NCBI RefSeq assembly: GCF_003994415.1
Contig: NZ_CP034689.1
Location: forward strand, 5,952,001 to 6,016,000
From: Achromobacter spanius
GTDB lineage: Bacteria; Pseudomonadota; Gammaproteobacteria; Burkholderiales; Burkholderiaceae_B
DNA length: 64,000 nt
Direction of reading: 5' to 3'
The notes beneath the pieces were generated by a model that made no database searches, was not told where the DNA came from, and was given only the letters and a program-made list of their open reading frames with translations. Shown here in pieces: positions 26,996 to 36,081 of this stretch (within the stretch, counting starts at the first letter, position 1; the number at the start of each line of letters is the position of its first letter). The position numbers and the translations under genes are program-made.

Positions 26996-27802
26996 TTAGC
27001 CCGCCGACAATTCGCGCGCGCGCGCTTCGGCCTTGCGCACCGCCTGCGTGATCGCATCGGCCACACCGGCATCCCGCATGTGCGACAGCGCCGCGTAGGT
27101 GGTGCCGCCCTTGGACGTGACGCGCTCTTGCAATTCCGTCAGCGGCACCGCTTCGGCGGCCGCCAAGCCCGCCGCCCCCCGAAACGTGGACACGGCCAGG
27201 CGGCGTGCGTCGTCCGCCGAAAAGCCCAGTTCCAACGCGCCCTTTTCCAGGGCCGCCATGAAATGGAACACGTAGCCGGGGCCGCTGCCCGTGACGGCGG
27301 TCACCGCATCGATCATGGCTTCGGTATCGGTCCAGATGCGCTCGCCCACCGCGGCGAACAGAGCATCCACCCGATTGCGATCGGCCTGGGCGCAGGCCGG
27401 CGTGGCGTACAGGCCCGTCATGCCCAGACCCACCTTGGCCGGCGTATTGGGCATGGCGCGTACGATGCGCGCGTGCCCGCCCAACCATTGCGACAACGAC
27501 GCCAGGTCCACCCCGGCGGCGATGCTGATCACCGTGGCGTCAGGCGGCAGGAATGCTCGCACCTGGCCGCAGGCTTCTTGCAACCCTTGCGGCTTGGTGG
27601 CCAGCACACAAAGTGCGGCGTCGCCGATATCAGCACCCACGCTTTCCCGGCAGGCCAGGCCGCGCGCGATGAGCGCATCGCGCGTCGGCGCGTACGGCTC
27701 CACCACCAGAAAATCTGCCAGCTCACGGCCCTGTCCGAGCAAGCCGTCAATGATGGCGGAGGCCATGTTGCCGCCTCCGATGAATACGATTTTTTCGCGC
27801 AT
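26996..27802 (-). CDS. proC: Pyrroline-5-carboxylate reductase
   Basis: This enzyme performs the last step of proline biosynthesis, reducing pyrroline-5-carboxylate with NAD(P)H. The 268 residues match the family. The Rossmann motif IVFIGGGNMASAIIDGLL is at the N-terminus, with the signature VRAMPNTPAKVGLGMTG and the C-terminal substrate motif VTSKGGTTYAAL. The start at 27802 is chosen over the open frame to 27892 because the family begins there. It converges on the MFS gene with a 2-base gap. Confidence 0.93.
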   Translation of the reverse strand: MREKIVFIGGGNMASAIIDGLLGQGRELADFLVVEPYAPTRDALIARGLACRESVGADIGDAALCVLATKPQGLQEACGQVRAFLPPDATVISIAAGVDLASLSQWLGGHARIVRAMPNTPAKVGLGMTGLYATPACAQADRNRVDALFAAVGERIWTDTEAMIDAVTAVTGSGPGYVFHFMAALEKGALELGFSADDARRLAVSTFRGAAGLAAAEAVPLTELQERVTSKGGTTYAALSHMRDAGVADAITQAVRKAEARARELSAG

Positions 27803-28006
27803 AGGGATGGGGTCCAAGGAAGGTTGCCAGCCAGGAAGGCAGCGGGTCAGCAGTAGATTGCATAACGCACGATATGATTGTATTTCGATCATTTTGGCGA
27901 CTGCAATCCGGGCGTGCCATTAGACGACGAGGCGGGCCTTGCTGCACCACCAGCCCGTGTCCTCATGCCGAATTCCCGCCTAGGACATACCCTAAAATCA
28001 ATTGAT

Positions 28007-28047
28007 ATACGATTAATCAAATCGAAAAGCGATTTAATCGATCGTAT
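28007..28047. promoter_or_regulatory. AT-rich imperfect inverted repeat upstream of the FAD-oxidase operon
   Basis: The arms ATACGATTAATCAAATCG and CGATTTAATCGATCGTAT are separated by five bases. It lies in the 304-bp gap between proC and the hydroxyacid dehydrogenase, 60 bp ahead of the latter's start. It is a candidate operator for the IclR regulator of the cluster. The rest of the gap shows nothing I recognise. Confidence 0.4.
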
Positions 28048-28106
28048 GCTGTGCCTCAATGCACTCGGGTTCCCTTGAACCCCGAGCTTCATTCGGGACC
28101 ACAGAC

Positions 28107-29534
28107 ATGACCAACGGCATCACCCTGCTAGACGCGTTGACCCAGGCCCTGGGCGCCGACGCCATCCTTCATACCGAGGCCGACACCGCGGGCTACACCG
28201 AAGACTGGCGCGGCCGGTACAAGGGTCCGGCGCTGTGCGTCGCCCTGCCGGGCAACACGCAGCAGGTGGCCGATATCGTGCGGCTGTGCAACGCGCACGC
28301 CACGCCGGTACTGCCCCAAGGCGGCAACACCAGCCTGTGCGGCGGCGCGGTGCCAAACGCGACCGGCAAGCCGCCCGTCATTGTGAACCTGGCCCGCATG
28401 CGCCACGTGCGCCGGGTCGACGCCGCCAACAATTCCATGGAAGTAGAAGCGGGCTGCGTGCTGGCCACGGTGCAGGACGCCGCCGCCGCCGAAGGCCGGC
28501 TCTACCCGATCAGCCTGGGGGCCGAAGGCTCCTGCCAGATAGGCGGCACCATCGCCACCAACGCGGGCGGCACCGGCGTGCTGCGCTACGGCAATACCCG
28601 CGACAACATTCTGGGCTTGGAAGTGGTGCTGCCCGACGGCGCCATCTGGAATGGGCTGACAGCGCTGCGCAAGAACAATACGGGCTTCGACCTTAAGCAC
28701 CTGTTCATCGGGGCCGAGGGCACGATGGGCATCGTCACCGCCGCCGTGCTCAAGCTGCATCCACTGCCCACTCGACACGCCGTAGCCTGGGTGGCGCCGG
28801 ACAGCCCGCAAGCGGCGCTGGACATACTGGGCATGTTCCAACGCAGTTGCGGTTCGCGTCTGTCGGCCTTTGAAATGATCGACAGCAACCAACTCGACAT
28901 CGTGATGGCGCACGTGCCGGGCCGCAAGAACCCGCTGGATCGCACGCACCCGTGGCATGTGCTGATTGAACTGTCCGACACCGGCAGCGGTGAAGAACTG
29001 CAAGACCTGTTGCAGCAGACGCTGCTGCAAGCTTCTGAACGTGGCCTGTTGCACGACGCCGTGCTGGCCAGCAACGACACCCAGCGCGCCGCGCTGTGGG
29101 AAGTGCGCCACAGCGTGTCCGAAGGCAATAAGAAAGCGGGCGTGGGCCTGACCACCGACAGCGCCGTGCCGGTCGCAAGCGTGCCGCGCTTTATCGACGA
29201 AGCCACCGCCGCCGTGCGCCGGCTGGTGCCGGACCTGCCCGTGCTGATCGTGGCGCACCTGGGCGACGGCAACGTGCACTTCATTCCCTTTTTCACGTTC
29301 GACGCCTGGAACGCCCTGCCCGACCGCGACGCGATGGCCGCTGATATCCGCCGCGCCGTCAACGATGTGGCCGACGCGCTGGGCGGCACCTTCAGCGCCG
29401 AACACGGCGTGGGCCGCACGTCGCTGGCCGAAATGGCGCATTACAAGTCGCCGGTTGAACTGGCGATGATGCGCGCGCTGAAGTCCACCTTTGATCCCGC
29501 CAATTTGTTCAACCCCGGCCGCTTGCTGCCCTGA
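28107..29534 (+). CDS. FAD-binding oxidoreductase, D-2-hydroxyacid/D-lactate dehydrogenase (GlcD) family
   Basis: A 475-residue PCMH-type flavoenzyme. The FAD-binding loop is PVLPQGGNTSLCGGA, followed by GTIATNAGGTGVLRYGNTRDN and FIGAEGTMGIVT. The C-terminal FAD_oxidase_C region has VAHLGDGNVHF and EHGVGRTS. The family oxidises D-2-hydroxyacids to 2-ketoacids. It heads a set with a polyamine-type ABC transporter and a DapA-family aldolase, so it probably oxidises an imported sugar-acid-like compound. The ATG at 28107 is preferred over the open extension to 28059. Confidence 0.88.
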   Translation: MTNGITLLDALTQALGADAILHTEADTAGYTEDWRGRYKGPALCVALPGNTQQVADIVRLCNAHATPVLPQGGNTSLCGGAVPNATGKPPVIVNLARMRHVRRVDAANNSMEVEAGCVLATVQDAAAAEGRLYPISLGAEGSCQIGGTIATNAGGTGVLRYGNTRDNILGLEVVLPDGAIWNGLTALRKNNTGFDLKHLFIGAEGTMGIVTAAVLKLHPLPTRHAVAWVAPDSPQAALDILGMFQRSCGSRLSAFEMIDSNQLDIVMAHVPGRKNPLDRTHPWHVLIELSDTGSGEELQDLLQQTLLQASERGLLHDAVLASNDTQRAALWEVRHSVSEGNKKAGVGLTTDSAVPVASVPRFIDEATAAVRRLVPDLPVLIVAHLGDGNVHFIPFFTFDAWNALPDRDAMAADIRRAVNDVADALGGTFSAEHGVGRTSLAEMAHYKSPVELAMMRALKSTFDPANLFNPGRLLP

Positions 29535-29625
29535 GCGGCGGTCTTTGAGCCGTTGCCCCAGATCCGCCGTCCTTGATTAGCCCCCCTTGATCCGTCGTCC
29601 CTGACCCGACCCGCAGGAGTCTTCC

Positions 29626-30708
29626 ATGAAATCCATCCCCCACAACGCTTCGCGCCGCAACGCGCTGAAATCCGTCGCCGCCGGCGCCGCCGCGCTGGCC
29701 ATGCCCATGATCTGGACGCCGTCGCGCGCGGCCTCCAAGCGCATCGTGGTGCGCGATGATGGCGGCATCTACAGCAAGGCGTATGGCGCCGTGTTCTACA
29801 AGCCGTTCTCGGAAGCCACCGGCATCCAGGTGGTGGGCGTGCAGGCCAACGCCGAGCCCACCGCACAGATCCGCAGCATGGTCGACACCGGCAACTACAC
29901 CTGGGACATGGCCAAGATCAGCCAGCCCGCCATCTTGATGCTGACCGAAGGCGGCAAGGTCTATCTGGAAAAACACGGCCTGGAATCGGACCCGGTCATC
30001 GCCACCATTCCGAAGCAATACATGTCGCCCTATGGCGTGGGCAACAACGTCTACACCACCGTGCTGGCGTACCGCACCGACGCTTTCAAGGGCCGCCGCG
30101 CGCCCGAGTCGTGGGCCGATTTCTGGAACGTGAAAGACATTCCCGGCCGTCGTGGCCTGCGCAAGCACCCGTTCGACACCATCGAAGAAGCCCTGATGGC
30201 CGACGGCGTGCCCGCCGACAAGGTCTACCCCTGCGACATCGACCGCGCCTTGGCCAGCCTGGACAAGATCAAGCCGTCGGTGGACGTGTGGTGGAACTCG
30301 GGCGCGCAGGTCGAACAGATGCTGGGATCGGGCGAAGTCGACATGATCGCCACCTGGGTGTCGCGCGCGCAATCGGCCATTGCCAACGGCGCGCCGGTGC
30401 AGATCGTGTGGGACCAGAACATCTGGGGCTGCGACAACTGGGCCATTCTGAAAGGCTCGCCCAACGCCGACGCCTGCCGCGAATTCATCAAGTTTGCGTC
30501 CGACCCCAAGCGCCAGGCCTCGCTGGTGGAGTACTTTGCCGCCGGCGTCACGCAGCCCGCCGCCTTTGATTACATCAAGGCCGACGTGGCCCGCAATTGC
30601 CCCACCCACCCCGACAACATCAAGACCGGCTTGCACATCAACGCGGCGTACTGGCTGGACAAGCAGCGCGACGTGCTTGAGCGCTTCAACGGCTGGGTCC
30701 TGCAGTAA
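29626..30708 (+). CDS. ABC transporter substrate-binding protein, PotD/polyamine type
   Basis: A 360-residue periplasmic binding protein. The N-terminus NASRRNALKSVAAGAAALAM resembles a twin-arginine signal. Mature features include TGNYTWDMAKISQPAI and SGAQVEQMLGSGEVDMIATW, typical of the spermidine/putrescine-binding group. The ATPase and a fused permease follow directly, so the three make a complete importer. The ligand is unknown. The flanking oxidase and aldolase argue for a carbon source. Confidence 0.86.
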   Translation: MKSIPHNASRRNALKSVAAGAAALAMPMIWTPSRAASKRIVVRDDGGIYSKAYGAVFYKPFSEATGIQVVGVQANAEPTAQIRSMVDTGNYTWDMAKISQPAILMLTEGGKVYLEKHGLESDPVIATIPKQYMSPYGVGNNVYTTVLAYRTDAFKGRRAPESWADFWNVKDIPGRRGLRKHPFDTIEEALMADGVPADKVYPCDIDRALASLDKIKPSVDVWWNSGAQVEQMLGSGEVDMIATWVSRAQSAIANGAPVQIVWDQNIWGCDNWAILKGSPNADACREFIKFASDPKRQASLVEYFAAGVTQPAAFDYIKADVARNCPTHPDNIKTGLHINAAYWLDKQRDVLERFNGWVLQ

Positions 30709-30768
30709 GTCGTCAACCGCGCGCCACGCCCGTGGCGCGCACCGGGCATCTTTAACGTGTTGAACACC

Positions 30769-31848
30769 ATGTCTTCTTCCAATCTGCAAATCTCGGGCCT
30801 GGGCAAACGCTATGGCGATTTCGTTGCGCTGGCGCCCACGCACCTGGACGTCGCCCGCGGCGAATTCCTGACGCTGCTGGGTCCGTCCGGCTCTGGCAAG
30901 ACCACCCTGTTGAGCCTGATCGCCGGCCTGGCGCAGCCCGACGAGGGGCGTGTGCTGATCGACGGCGCCGACGTCACCTTTGGCGCGCCGTACGAACGGG
31001 ATATCGGCATGGTGTTCCAGAACTACGCGCTGTTTCCGCACATGAGCATCGAGGAGAACATCGCGTTTCCCTTGAAGATGCGCAAGGTGCCGGCGGCCGA
31101 AGCGCGCCGCCGCGCGCACGAGGCGCTGGAAATGGTGCGCCTGCCGCACGTGGCCACGCGCCTGCCGCGCGAGTTGTCGGGCGGCCAGCAGCAACGCATT
31201 GCGCTGGCGCGCTGCATGGTCTACCGCCCCGCCATCATCTTGATGGACGAACCGCTGGGCGCGCTGGACAAAAAGCTGCGCGACCAGATGCAGTTGGAGA
31301 TCAAGCGCATCCACCGCGAGCTGGGCACCACCATCGTGTACGTCACGCATGATCAGGAAGAGGCCATGACCATGTCCGACCGCATCTGCCTGATGAACGG
31401 CGGCGCGATCGAACAACTGGGCACGCCGGCCGATCTGTATTTCCGCCCGCGCACCTTGTTCGTTGCCGATTTCCTGGGCGAATCGAACCTGCTGCAAGGC
31501 GAGGTCACGGCAGTGGACGGTGACACGCTGACCGTGAAGCTGGCGCATCAAGGCGTGACCGGGCAAGCGCTGTCCAACGGCGCCCCCATCAAGGCCGGCC
31601 AGAAGGTCACGGTGATGCTGCGCCCGCAGAACCTGCGCGTGGGCCTGACCGGCCCCGGTCTGACCGGCAAGCTGCTGGACGTGATGGTGACCGGCAGCTT
31701 GACCAAGCTGTACCTGGATTCCGGCGTGCCCGACGCCGCGCCCATCGTCGTGGCCTACCCCACGCAGCGGCAGGCCGAGCAGTACGCCATCGGCCAGCCC
31801 TTGACCGTTAGCTGGCAAGCCGCCGACGCGGTGGCGATTGCGGAGTGA
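30769..31848 (+). CDS. ABC transporter ATP-binding protein, PotA-like
   Basis: A 359-residue ATPase with Walker A GPSGSGKTT (about residues 38-46), signature LSGGQQQR, Walker B IILMDEPLGALD and a C-terminal TOBE-like domain. It energises the adjacent fused permease. The frame also opens at a GTG at 30757, four codons earlier. The ATG at 30769 is chosen because it begins the conserved region. Its stop overlaps the ribosome site of the permease gene. Confidence 0.9.
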   Translation: MSSSNLQISGLGKRYGDFVALAPTHLDVARGEFLTLLGPSGSGKTTLLSLIAGLAQPDEGRVLIDGADVTFGAPYERDIGMVFQNYALFPHMSIEENIAFPLKMRKVPAAEARRRAHEALEMVRLPHVATRLPRELSGGQQQRIALARCMVYRPAIILMDEPLGALDKKLRDQMQLEIKRIHRELGTTIVYVTHDQEEAMTMSDRICLMNGGAIEQLGTPADLYFRPRTLFVADFLGESNLLQGEVTAVDGDTLTVKLAHQGVTGQALSNGAPIKAGQKVTVMLRPQNLRVGLTGPGLTGKLLDVMVTGSLTKLYLDSGVPDAAPIVVAYPTQRQAEQYAIGQPLTVSWQAADAVAIAE

Positions 31849-31852
31849 ACGC

Positions 31853-33628
31853 ATGACACCCCTTGCCCCCCCTCGCAAGCGCATGAGCCCCGGCCGCCGC
31901 CATTTCCTGATGGCGGCGCCACTGGTCGTGCTGCTATTGGTGCTGCTGATCTATCCGGTTGGCCAGTTGCTGTTGTTAAGCGTGGTCGACGACCAGGGCT
32001 TCACGCTGGCGCAGTACCACCGGCTGTTCGAATCGTCGGTGTGTATCAACGTGCTGCTGATCACGTTGAAGATCTCGTTATGGACTACGTTCTTCTCGGT
32101 GGTCGCGGGCTACCCGGTGGCCTATCTGATTTCCAGCCTGACGGCCAAGCGCAAGACCTCGCTGTTGTTCTGGGTGCTGCTGTCGTTCTGGACCAGCTTC
32201 CTGGTGCGCACCTTTGCGTGGGTGGTGCTGTTGGGCCGCAACGGCGTGGTGAATCAGTTGCTGCAGGCGTTGGGCATCCTGGATGCGCCCGCCAACCTGC
32301 TCTACAACTTCGGCAGCGTGCTGGTGGGCATGGTGCATGCGCTGATGCCGCTGGCGGTGCTGACGATGCTGTCCGTCATGGAGAACATCGACCGCAACCT
32401 GCCCCGCGCCGCGTCCACGCTGGGCGCGCGCCCGGGCACCGCGTTCTGGAAGATCTATTTCCCGTTGTCGATGCCGGGTGTCGCGGCGGCGGCCATCATG
32501 GTGTTCGTGACTGCCATCGGCTTCTTCATCACGCCCGCGCTGCTGGGCGGGCGCAAGGAAACGATGATCACGCAAATCATCATCGACCAGGTGCAGCAGA
32601 CCATGAACTGGGAGTTCGCTGGCGCGGTGTCGGTGCTGCTGCTGGTGGTGGTGCTGGTGGTGTTCGCCATCTATGACAAGGTGCTGGGCCTGTCCACCAT
32701 GACGGGCGGCGCGTCTACTCGCGTGCGCGCGTCCGGCAAGGAAAGCCTGTCGCGTCGCGCGGGTGATGCGGTGCTGACAGTGTTGGCCAACGTGTCGGAT
32801 GCGTTGTTCGCGCTGCTGCCCAAGCGCATGCGGCGTTCGGTGTCGGGCACCGGGCAGTCGCGCACGCTGTGGTGGATGGTGCTGATTGTGCTGGCGTTTC
32901 TTAGCGCGCCGGCGTTCTTGATGATTCCGCTGTCGTTTGATTCCGGGTCCGGGCTGACGTGGCCGCCCAAGGGCTTTTCGCTGCAATGGTACGAGCAGAT
33001 GTTCACGTCGCCCGTCTGGATGCAGGCCATTACGCGGTCGCTGATCGTGGGGGTGGGCACGGGCTTGCTGGCGATGCTGATCGGCACGCCCGCCGCCTTC
33101 CTGCTGGTGCGCGCCAACATGCGCGGCAAGTCGGCGATGCTGGCCTTCGTGCTGTCACCCATCGTGGTGCCGCGCATGATCATTGCCGTGGGCATGTTCT
33201 ATTTCTTCGCCCGCGTGGGTCTGGTGGGTTCGATGATCGGGCTGATCCTGGCGCATACCGTGGTGGCGGTGCCGTATGTGGTGATCACGATGATGGCGGT
33301 GCTGCGCAACTACGACACGCGGCTGGACCTGGCGGCGCAAAGCCTGGGCGCGGGGCCGTGGTCCACGCTGCGCTTCGTGACGTTCCCGATTCTGGGCGCG
33401 GGACTGATGTCGTCGTTCCTGTTCGCGTTCGCCACGTCGTTCGATGAATTGACGATTGCGCTGTTCGCCTCGGGCGGTCTGAACGCCACGCTGCCCAAAC
33501 AATTCTGGGACGAGGTGACGCTGCAGATTTCACCCGTGATTGCGGCGGTATCCACCTGCTTGTTTATTTTCATTGCCGCGCTGATCTGGCTGGCCGACAG
33601 GCTGCGCCGCCGCAGCCTGGCCAACTGA
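31853..33628 (+). CDS. Fused two-domain ABC permease (PotB-PotC-like)
   Basis: A 591-residue inner-membrane protein holding two permease domains in one chain. Domain 1 (about residues 15-285) carries the EAA-like loop ENIDRNLPRAASTLGARPGT. A charged linker of about 50 residues follows. Domain 2 (about 340-590) carries the loop YDTRLDLAAQSLGAGPW. Separate PotB and PotC proteins are more usual in this family. GGAG lies seven bases ahead of the ATG at 31853. It forms the importer with the preceding ATPase and binding protein. Confidence 0.9.
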   Translation: MTPLAPPRKRMSPGRRHFLMAAPLVVLLLVLLIYPVGQLLLLSVVDDQGFTLAQYHRLFESSVCINVLLITLKISLWTTFFSVVAGYPVAYLISSLTAKRKTSLLFWVLLSFWTSFLVRTFAWVVLLGRNGVVNQLLQALGILDAPANLLYNFGSVLVGMVHALMPLAVLTMLSVMENIDRNLPRAASTLGARPGTAFWKIYFPLSMPGVAAAAIMVFVTAIGFFITPALLGGRKETMITQIIIDQVQQTMNWEFAGAVSVLLLVVVLVVFAIYDKVLGLSTMTGGASTRVRASGKESLSRRAGDAVLTVLANVSDALFALLPKRMRRSVSGTGQSRTLWWMVLIVLAFLSAPAFLMIPLSFDSGSGLTWPPKGFSLQWYEQMFTSPVWMQAITRSLIVGVGTGLLAMLIGTPAAFLLVRANMRGKSAMLAFVLSPIVVPRMIIAVGMFYFFARVGLVGSMIGLILAHTVVAVPYVVITMMAVLRNYDTRLDLAAQSLGAGPWSTLRFVTFPILGAGLMSSFLFAFATSFDELTIALFASGGLNATLPKQFWDEVTLQISPVIAAVSTCLFIFIAALIWLADRLRRRSLAN

Positions 33629-33661
33629 GCCCGGTGCGATTGTTTTTTTAGGAACTCCAAC

Positions 33662-34567
33662 ATGCTGAACGCAACCCATCTGCGCGGAATCTTTCCCGCG
33701 ATCCCGACGCCGGTCAACGCCGACGACACCATCAACGTTAAGGCGGCCCAGGCGCTGGTGGCCTACCTGCTCAAGCAGGGCATCGACGGCATCGTGCCGT
33801 TGGGGGGCACGGGCGAATACGGCGCGCTGGCCCGCGCCGAGCGCATCCGCATGTGCAAGCTGACGGTGGACGCTGTCGCCGGCCGCGTGCCGGTGATACC
33901 CGGCGTGCTGGACCCCGGCTTTCATGATGCGCTGCAAGCGGGCAATGAATTCGCGGATGCTGGCGCGGATGCCCTGATGGTGCTGACGCCGTATTACACG
34001 ACGCCGACGCAAGCTGGCATACGCGATTATTTCCTGCGCTATGCGGACGCGTCGCCGCTGCCCGTGATGATCTACGAAATTCCGTACCGCACGCGGATTG
34101 CGATTGCGCCGGAGGTGCTGCACGAGCTGTCGCGCCATGAAAATATCATCGGCATGAAGGCGTGCAATACCGACATGTATCACTTCCTGCGCACGGTGGC
34201 GGGGGTGGATGAATCGTTCGCGGTGTTCAGTGGGGAAGATACCTTGCTGCCGGTGCATCTGGCCGCCGGCGCAAAGGGTGGAATCGTGGTAACGGCAAGC
34301 CTGCTGCCGTCGGCGTGGAAGCAGGTGTATGCGTTGGCAAAGGAAGGTCGCACGAGTGAGTCGATGGCGCTGCACCGCCGCTTGATTCCGATGATGAACC
34401 TGGCGTTTGCGGAAACAAATCCGGGGCCGATGAAGTCGGTGATGGATTTGATCGGGGTAGATGCGCCCGAGGTGCTAGATCCGCTGGTGGCCCCGGCGGA
34501 GGGGTTGCAGGCGAAGCTGCGTGAGGAGTTGGCGCCGCTGTTGGAGGAGTTTGAGGGGGTGAAGTAG
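33662..34567 (+). CDS. Dihydrodipicolinate synthase/N-acetylneuraminate lyase family protein
   Basis: A 301-residue class I aldolase of the DapA family. The Schiff-base lysine is in NIIGMKACN, the catalytic tyrosine in PVMIYEIPYR and the substrate loop in GGTGEYGAL. Given its place in a catabolic cluster with a 2-hydroxyacid dehydrogenase, it more likely cleaves a 2-keto-3-deoxy acid or a similar compound than makes lysine. It is followed by the 90-bp repeat array. Confidence 0.88.
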   Translation: MLNATHLRGIFPAIPTPVNADDTINVKAAQALVAYLLKQGIDGIVPLGGTGEYGALARAERIRMCKLTVDAVAGRVPVIPGVLDPGFHDALQAGNEFADAGADALMVLTPYYTTPTQAGIRDYFLRYADASPLPVMIYEIPYRTRIAIAPEVLHELSRHENIIGMKACNTDMYHFLRTVAGVDESFAVFSGEDTLLPVHLAAGAKGGIVVTASLLPSAWKQVYALAKEGRTSESMALHRRLIPMMNLAFAETNPGPMKSVMDLIGVDAPEVLDPLVAPAEGLQAKLREELAPLLEEFEGVK

Positions 34568-34600
34568 GCGAGGGGGTCCGCGCGCGTGGCACTTCGGCAA

Positions 34601-35050
34601 GCGCTGCCTGATGGGTTGCGCGCGATGGGTGTTGGCGTTCTTGCGGTGATTTTGTCGCGCTTCACCCATCCTACGATGGCTTCGCGGCATGCGCTGCCTG
34701 ATGGGTTGCGCGCGATGGGTGTTGGTGTTCTTGCGGTGATCTTGCCGCGCTTCACCCATCCTGCGATGGCTTCGCGGCATGCGCTGCCTGATGGGTTGGG
34801 CGCGATGGGTGTTGGTGTTCTTGCGGTGATCTTGCCGCGCTTCACCCATCCTACGATGGCTTCGTGGCATGCGCTGCCTGATGGGTTGCGCGCGATGGGT
34901 GTTGGTGTTCTTGCGGTGATCTTGCCGCGCTTCACCCATCCTACGGTGGCTTCGCGGCATGCGTTGCGTGATGGGTTGCGCGCGATGGGTGTTGGTGTTC
35001 TTGCGGTGATCTTGTCGCGCTTCACCCATCCTACGGGGTGCTTGCACGTC
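34601..35050 (-). repeat. Five-unit tandem array, exact 90-bp period, each with one 65-bp element
   Basis: Units start at 34601, 34691, 34781, 34871 and 34961. Each holds an inverted 65-bp element (34610-34674, 34700-34764, 34790-34854, 34880-34944, 34970-35034) plus a 25-bp spacer containing GCTTCGCGGCATGCGCTGCC. The copies are nearly identical, so the expansion is recent. The period is a multiple of three, so several frames stay open through it on both strands. I read none as coding. The array fills most of the 567-bp gap between the aldolase and the IclR gene. Confidence 0.9.
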
Positions 35051-35055
35051 ACATC

Positions 35056-35120
35056 GTAGGATGGGTGAAGTGCGCGTGGGCGTGCAGAAGAACGCTGGCG
35101 CCTAGCGCACGGAACCCATC
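35056..35120 (+). repeat. 65-bp GTAGGATGGG element in direct orientation after the array
   Basis: It begins GTAGGATGGGTGAAGTGCG and ends GCGCACGGAACCCATC, facing the five inverted copies. It lies 14 bp before the stop of the IclR gene. Confidence 0.8.
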
Positions 35121-35134
35121 ACAGCCGCCTCCCC

Positions 35135-35995
35135 CTACCTCGAATACCCCGCGAACTTCGATTTCGAAATCGATGTCGCCGCCACCTGCACGTGCGGCGC
35201 CAATTCGGCTTCGACCCGGGCTACCGTCCAACGTGTCGTCGGCACCGAAATATTGATCGCTGCCACCGCGAACCCGCGGTGGTCCGTCACGGGTGCGGCC
35301 ACGGAAATATCGCCCAACACCGTTTCGTTCACGATGATCGCGTAACCCTTCTCGGCCACGCGCTGCACGCGGTCCAGCAATTTCTCGGGGTTCACTTCGG
35401 TATACGGCGTGATCGCTTCCAGCCTTGTCTGCGCCAGGATCTCGCGGCGATGCTCATCCGACAGGCGTGACAAAATCGCCGTGCCCGACGCCGTGAAAAA
35501 CGCCGGCAGGCGGCTGCCGACTGCGATGTCCACATTCACCAGATGATGGCCGGGGAAACGTGCCACGAAAACGATCTCGTGGCCATCCAGCTCTTGCAGG
35601 TTTGTCGTCTCACCCAGCGTGCGGCTGATGTCCAGCAGATACGGCGATGCCTTGTCGATCAGCTCGTTGGCACGCACATAGTTGTACGAAAACTGCAGCA
35701 CTTTCGGCGTCAGCCCATAGTTGCGTGTATCCGGAATGCGGCGCAGGTAGCCCAGCGTTTCCAGCGTATAGACCAGGCGCTGGGTGGCGCTGCGGTCCAG
35801 GCCCGACTCACGCGCGATGTCGGCCAGGGTCATGTGCCGTTTCGACCCGTCGAAGGCGTGCAGCACCTGAAATGCTTTTTCAGTGGAGCCGACAAACAGC
35901 GACGACCGGGTTGCGGTGGGCGCTTGTTCTTCTTGCGTGTCGTCGATGTTTTTTTTGCGCACGGGGAACAGCCTATTGAGTTCTAGGGAGGCCAC
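35135..35995 (-). CDS. IclR-family transcriptional regulator
   Basis: A 286-residue IclR regulator. The winged helix covers TEKAFQVLHAFDGSKRHMTL and GLDRSATQRLVYTLETLGYL. The effector domain contains VDIAVGSRLPAFFTASGTAI and ends with AAINISVPTTRW. The longest frame starts with GTG at 35995, and the first 30 residues are not conserved, so the true start could be later. It most likely controls the catabolic cluster on its left and the dioxygenase gene on its right. Confidence 0.88.
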   Translation of the reverse strand: MASLELNRLFPVRKKNIDDTQEEQAPTATRSSLFVGSTEKAFQVLHAFDGSKRHMTLADIARESGLDRSATQRLVYTLETLGYLRRIPDTRNYGLTPKVLQFSYNYVRANELIDKASPYLLDISRTLGETTNLQELDGHEIVFVARFPGHHLVNVDIAVGSRLPAFFTASGTAILSRLSDEHRREILAQTRLEAITPYTEVNPEKLLDRVQRVAEKGYAIIVNETVLGDISVAAPVTDHRGFAVAAINISVPTTRWTVARVEAELAPHVQVAATSISKSKFAGYSR

Positions 35996-36006
35996 GCAAA
36001 CATCAA

Positions 36007-36037
36007 CGCGATGCGGGATTTGCCGGCCCGCATCGCG
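36007..36037 (-). promoter_or_regulatory. Perfect 11-bp stem-loop in the iclR leader / phyH trailer
   Basis: The stem is CGCGATGCGGG with CCCGCATCGCG and a 9-base loop, between the dioxygenase stop and the IclR start. No U-run follows, so it is not a clear intrinsic terminator. It may shield the iclR leader or end the upstream transcript. Confidence 0.45.
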
Positions 36038-36051
36038 TATTGCGCTTGATT

Positions 36052-36068
36052 TAATTGTAATTCAATTA
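36052..36068. promoter_or_regulatory. Inverted repeat TAATTG-TAATT-CAATTA upstream of iclR
   Basis: A perfect 6-bp dyad in an AT-rich stretch, 57 bp ahead of the IclR start. It is a candidate autoregulatory operator. Confidence 0.4.
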
Positions 36069-36081
36069 TTAATAGCAGATA

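Noticed and set aside
29509..31884. 791-codon minus-strand ORF opposite the binding protein and ATPase genes
   Set aside because: It is antisense to two well-supported genes and has the typical composition of a shadow frame.
34601..35050. CRISPR-like regular repeats
   Set aside because: The spacers between copies are nearly identical and the repeat is 65 bp with a 25-bp constant spacer. There are no unique spacers or cas genes.
34586..35059. 157-codon ORF made of 30-residue repeats (FTHPT units), and matching long ORFs on the other strand
   Set aside because: It is the translation of the 90-bp repeat array. Several frames are open only because the period divides by three, and there is no gene-like start or family match.
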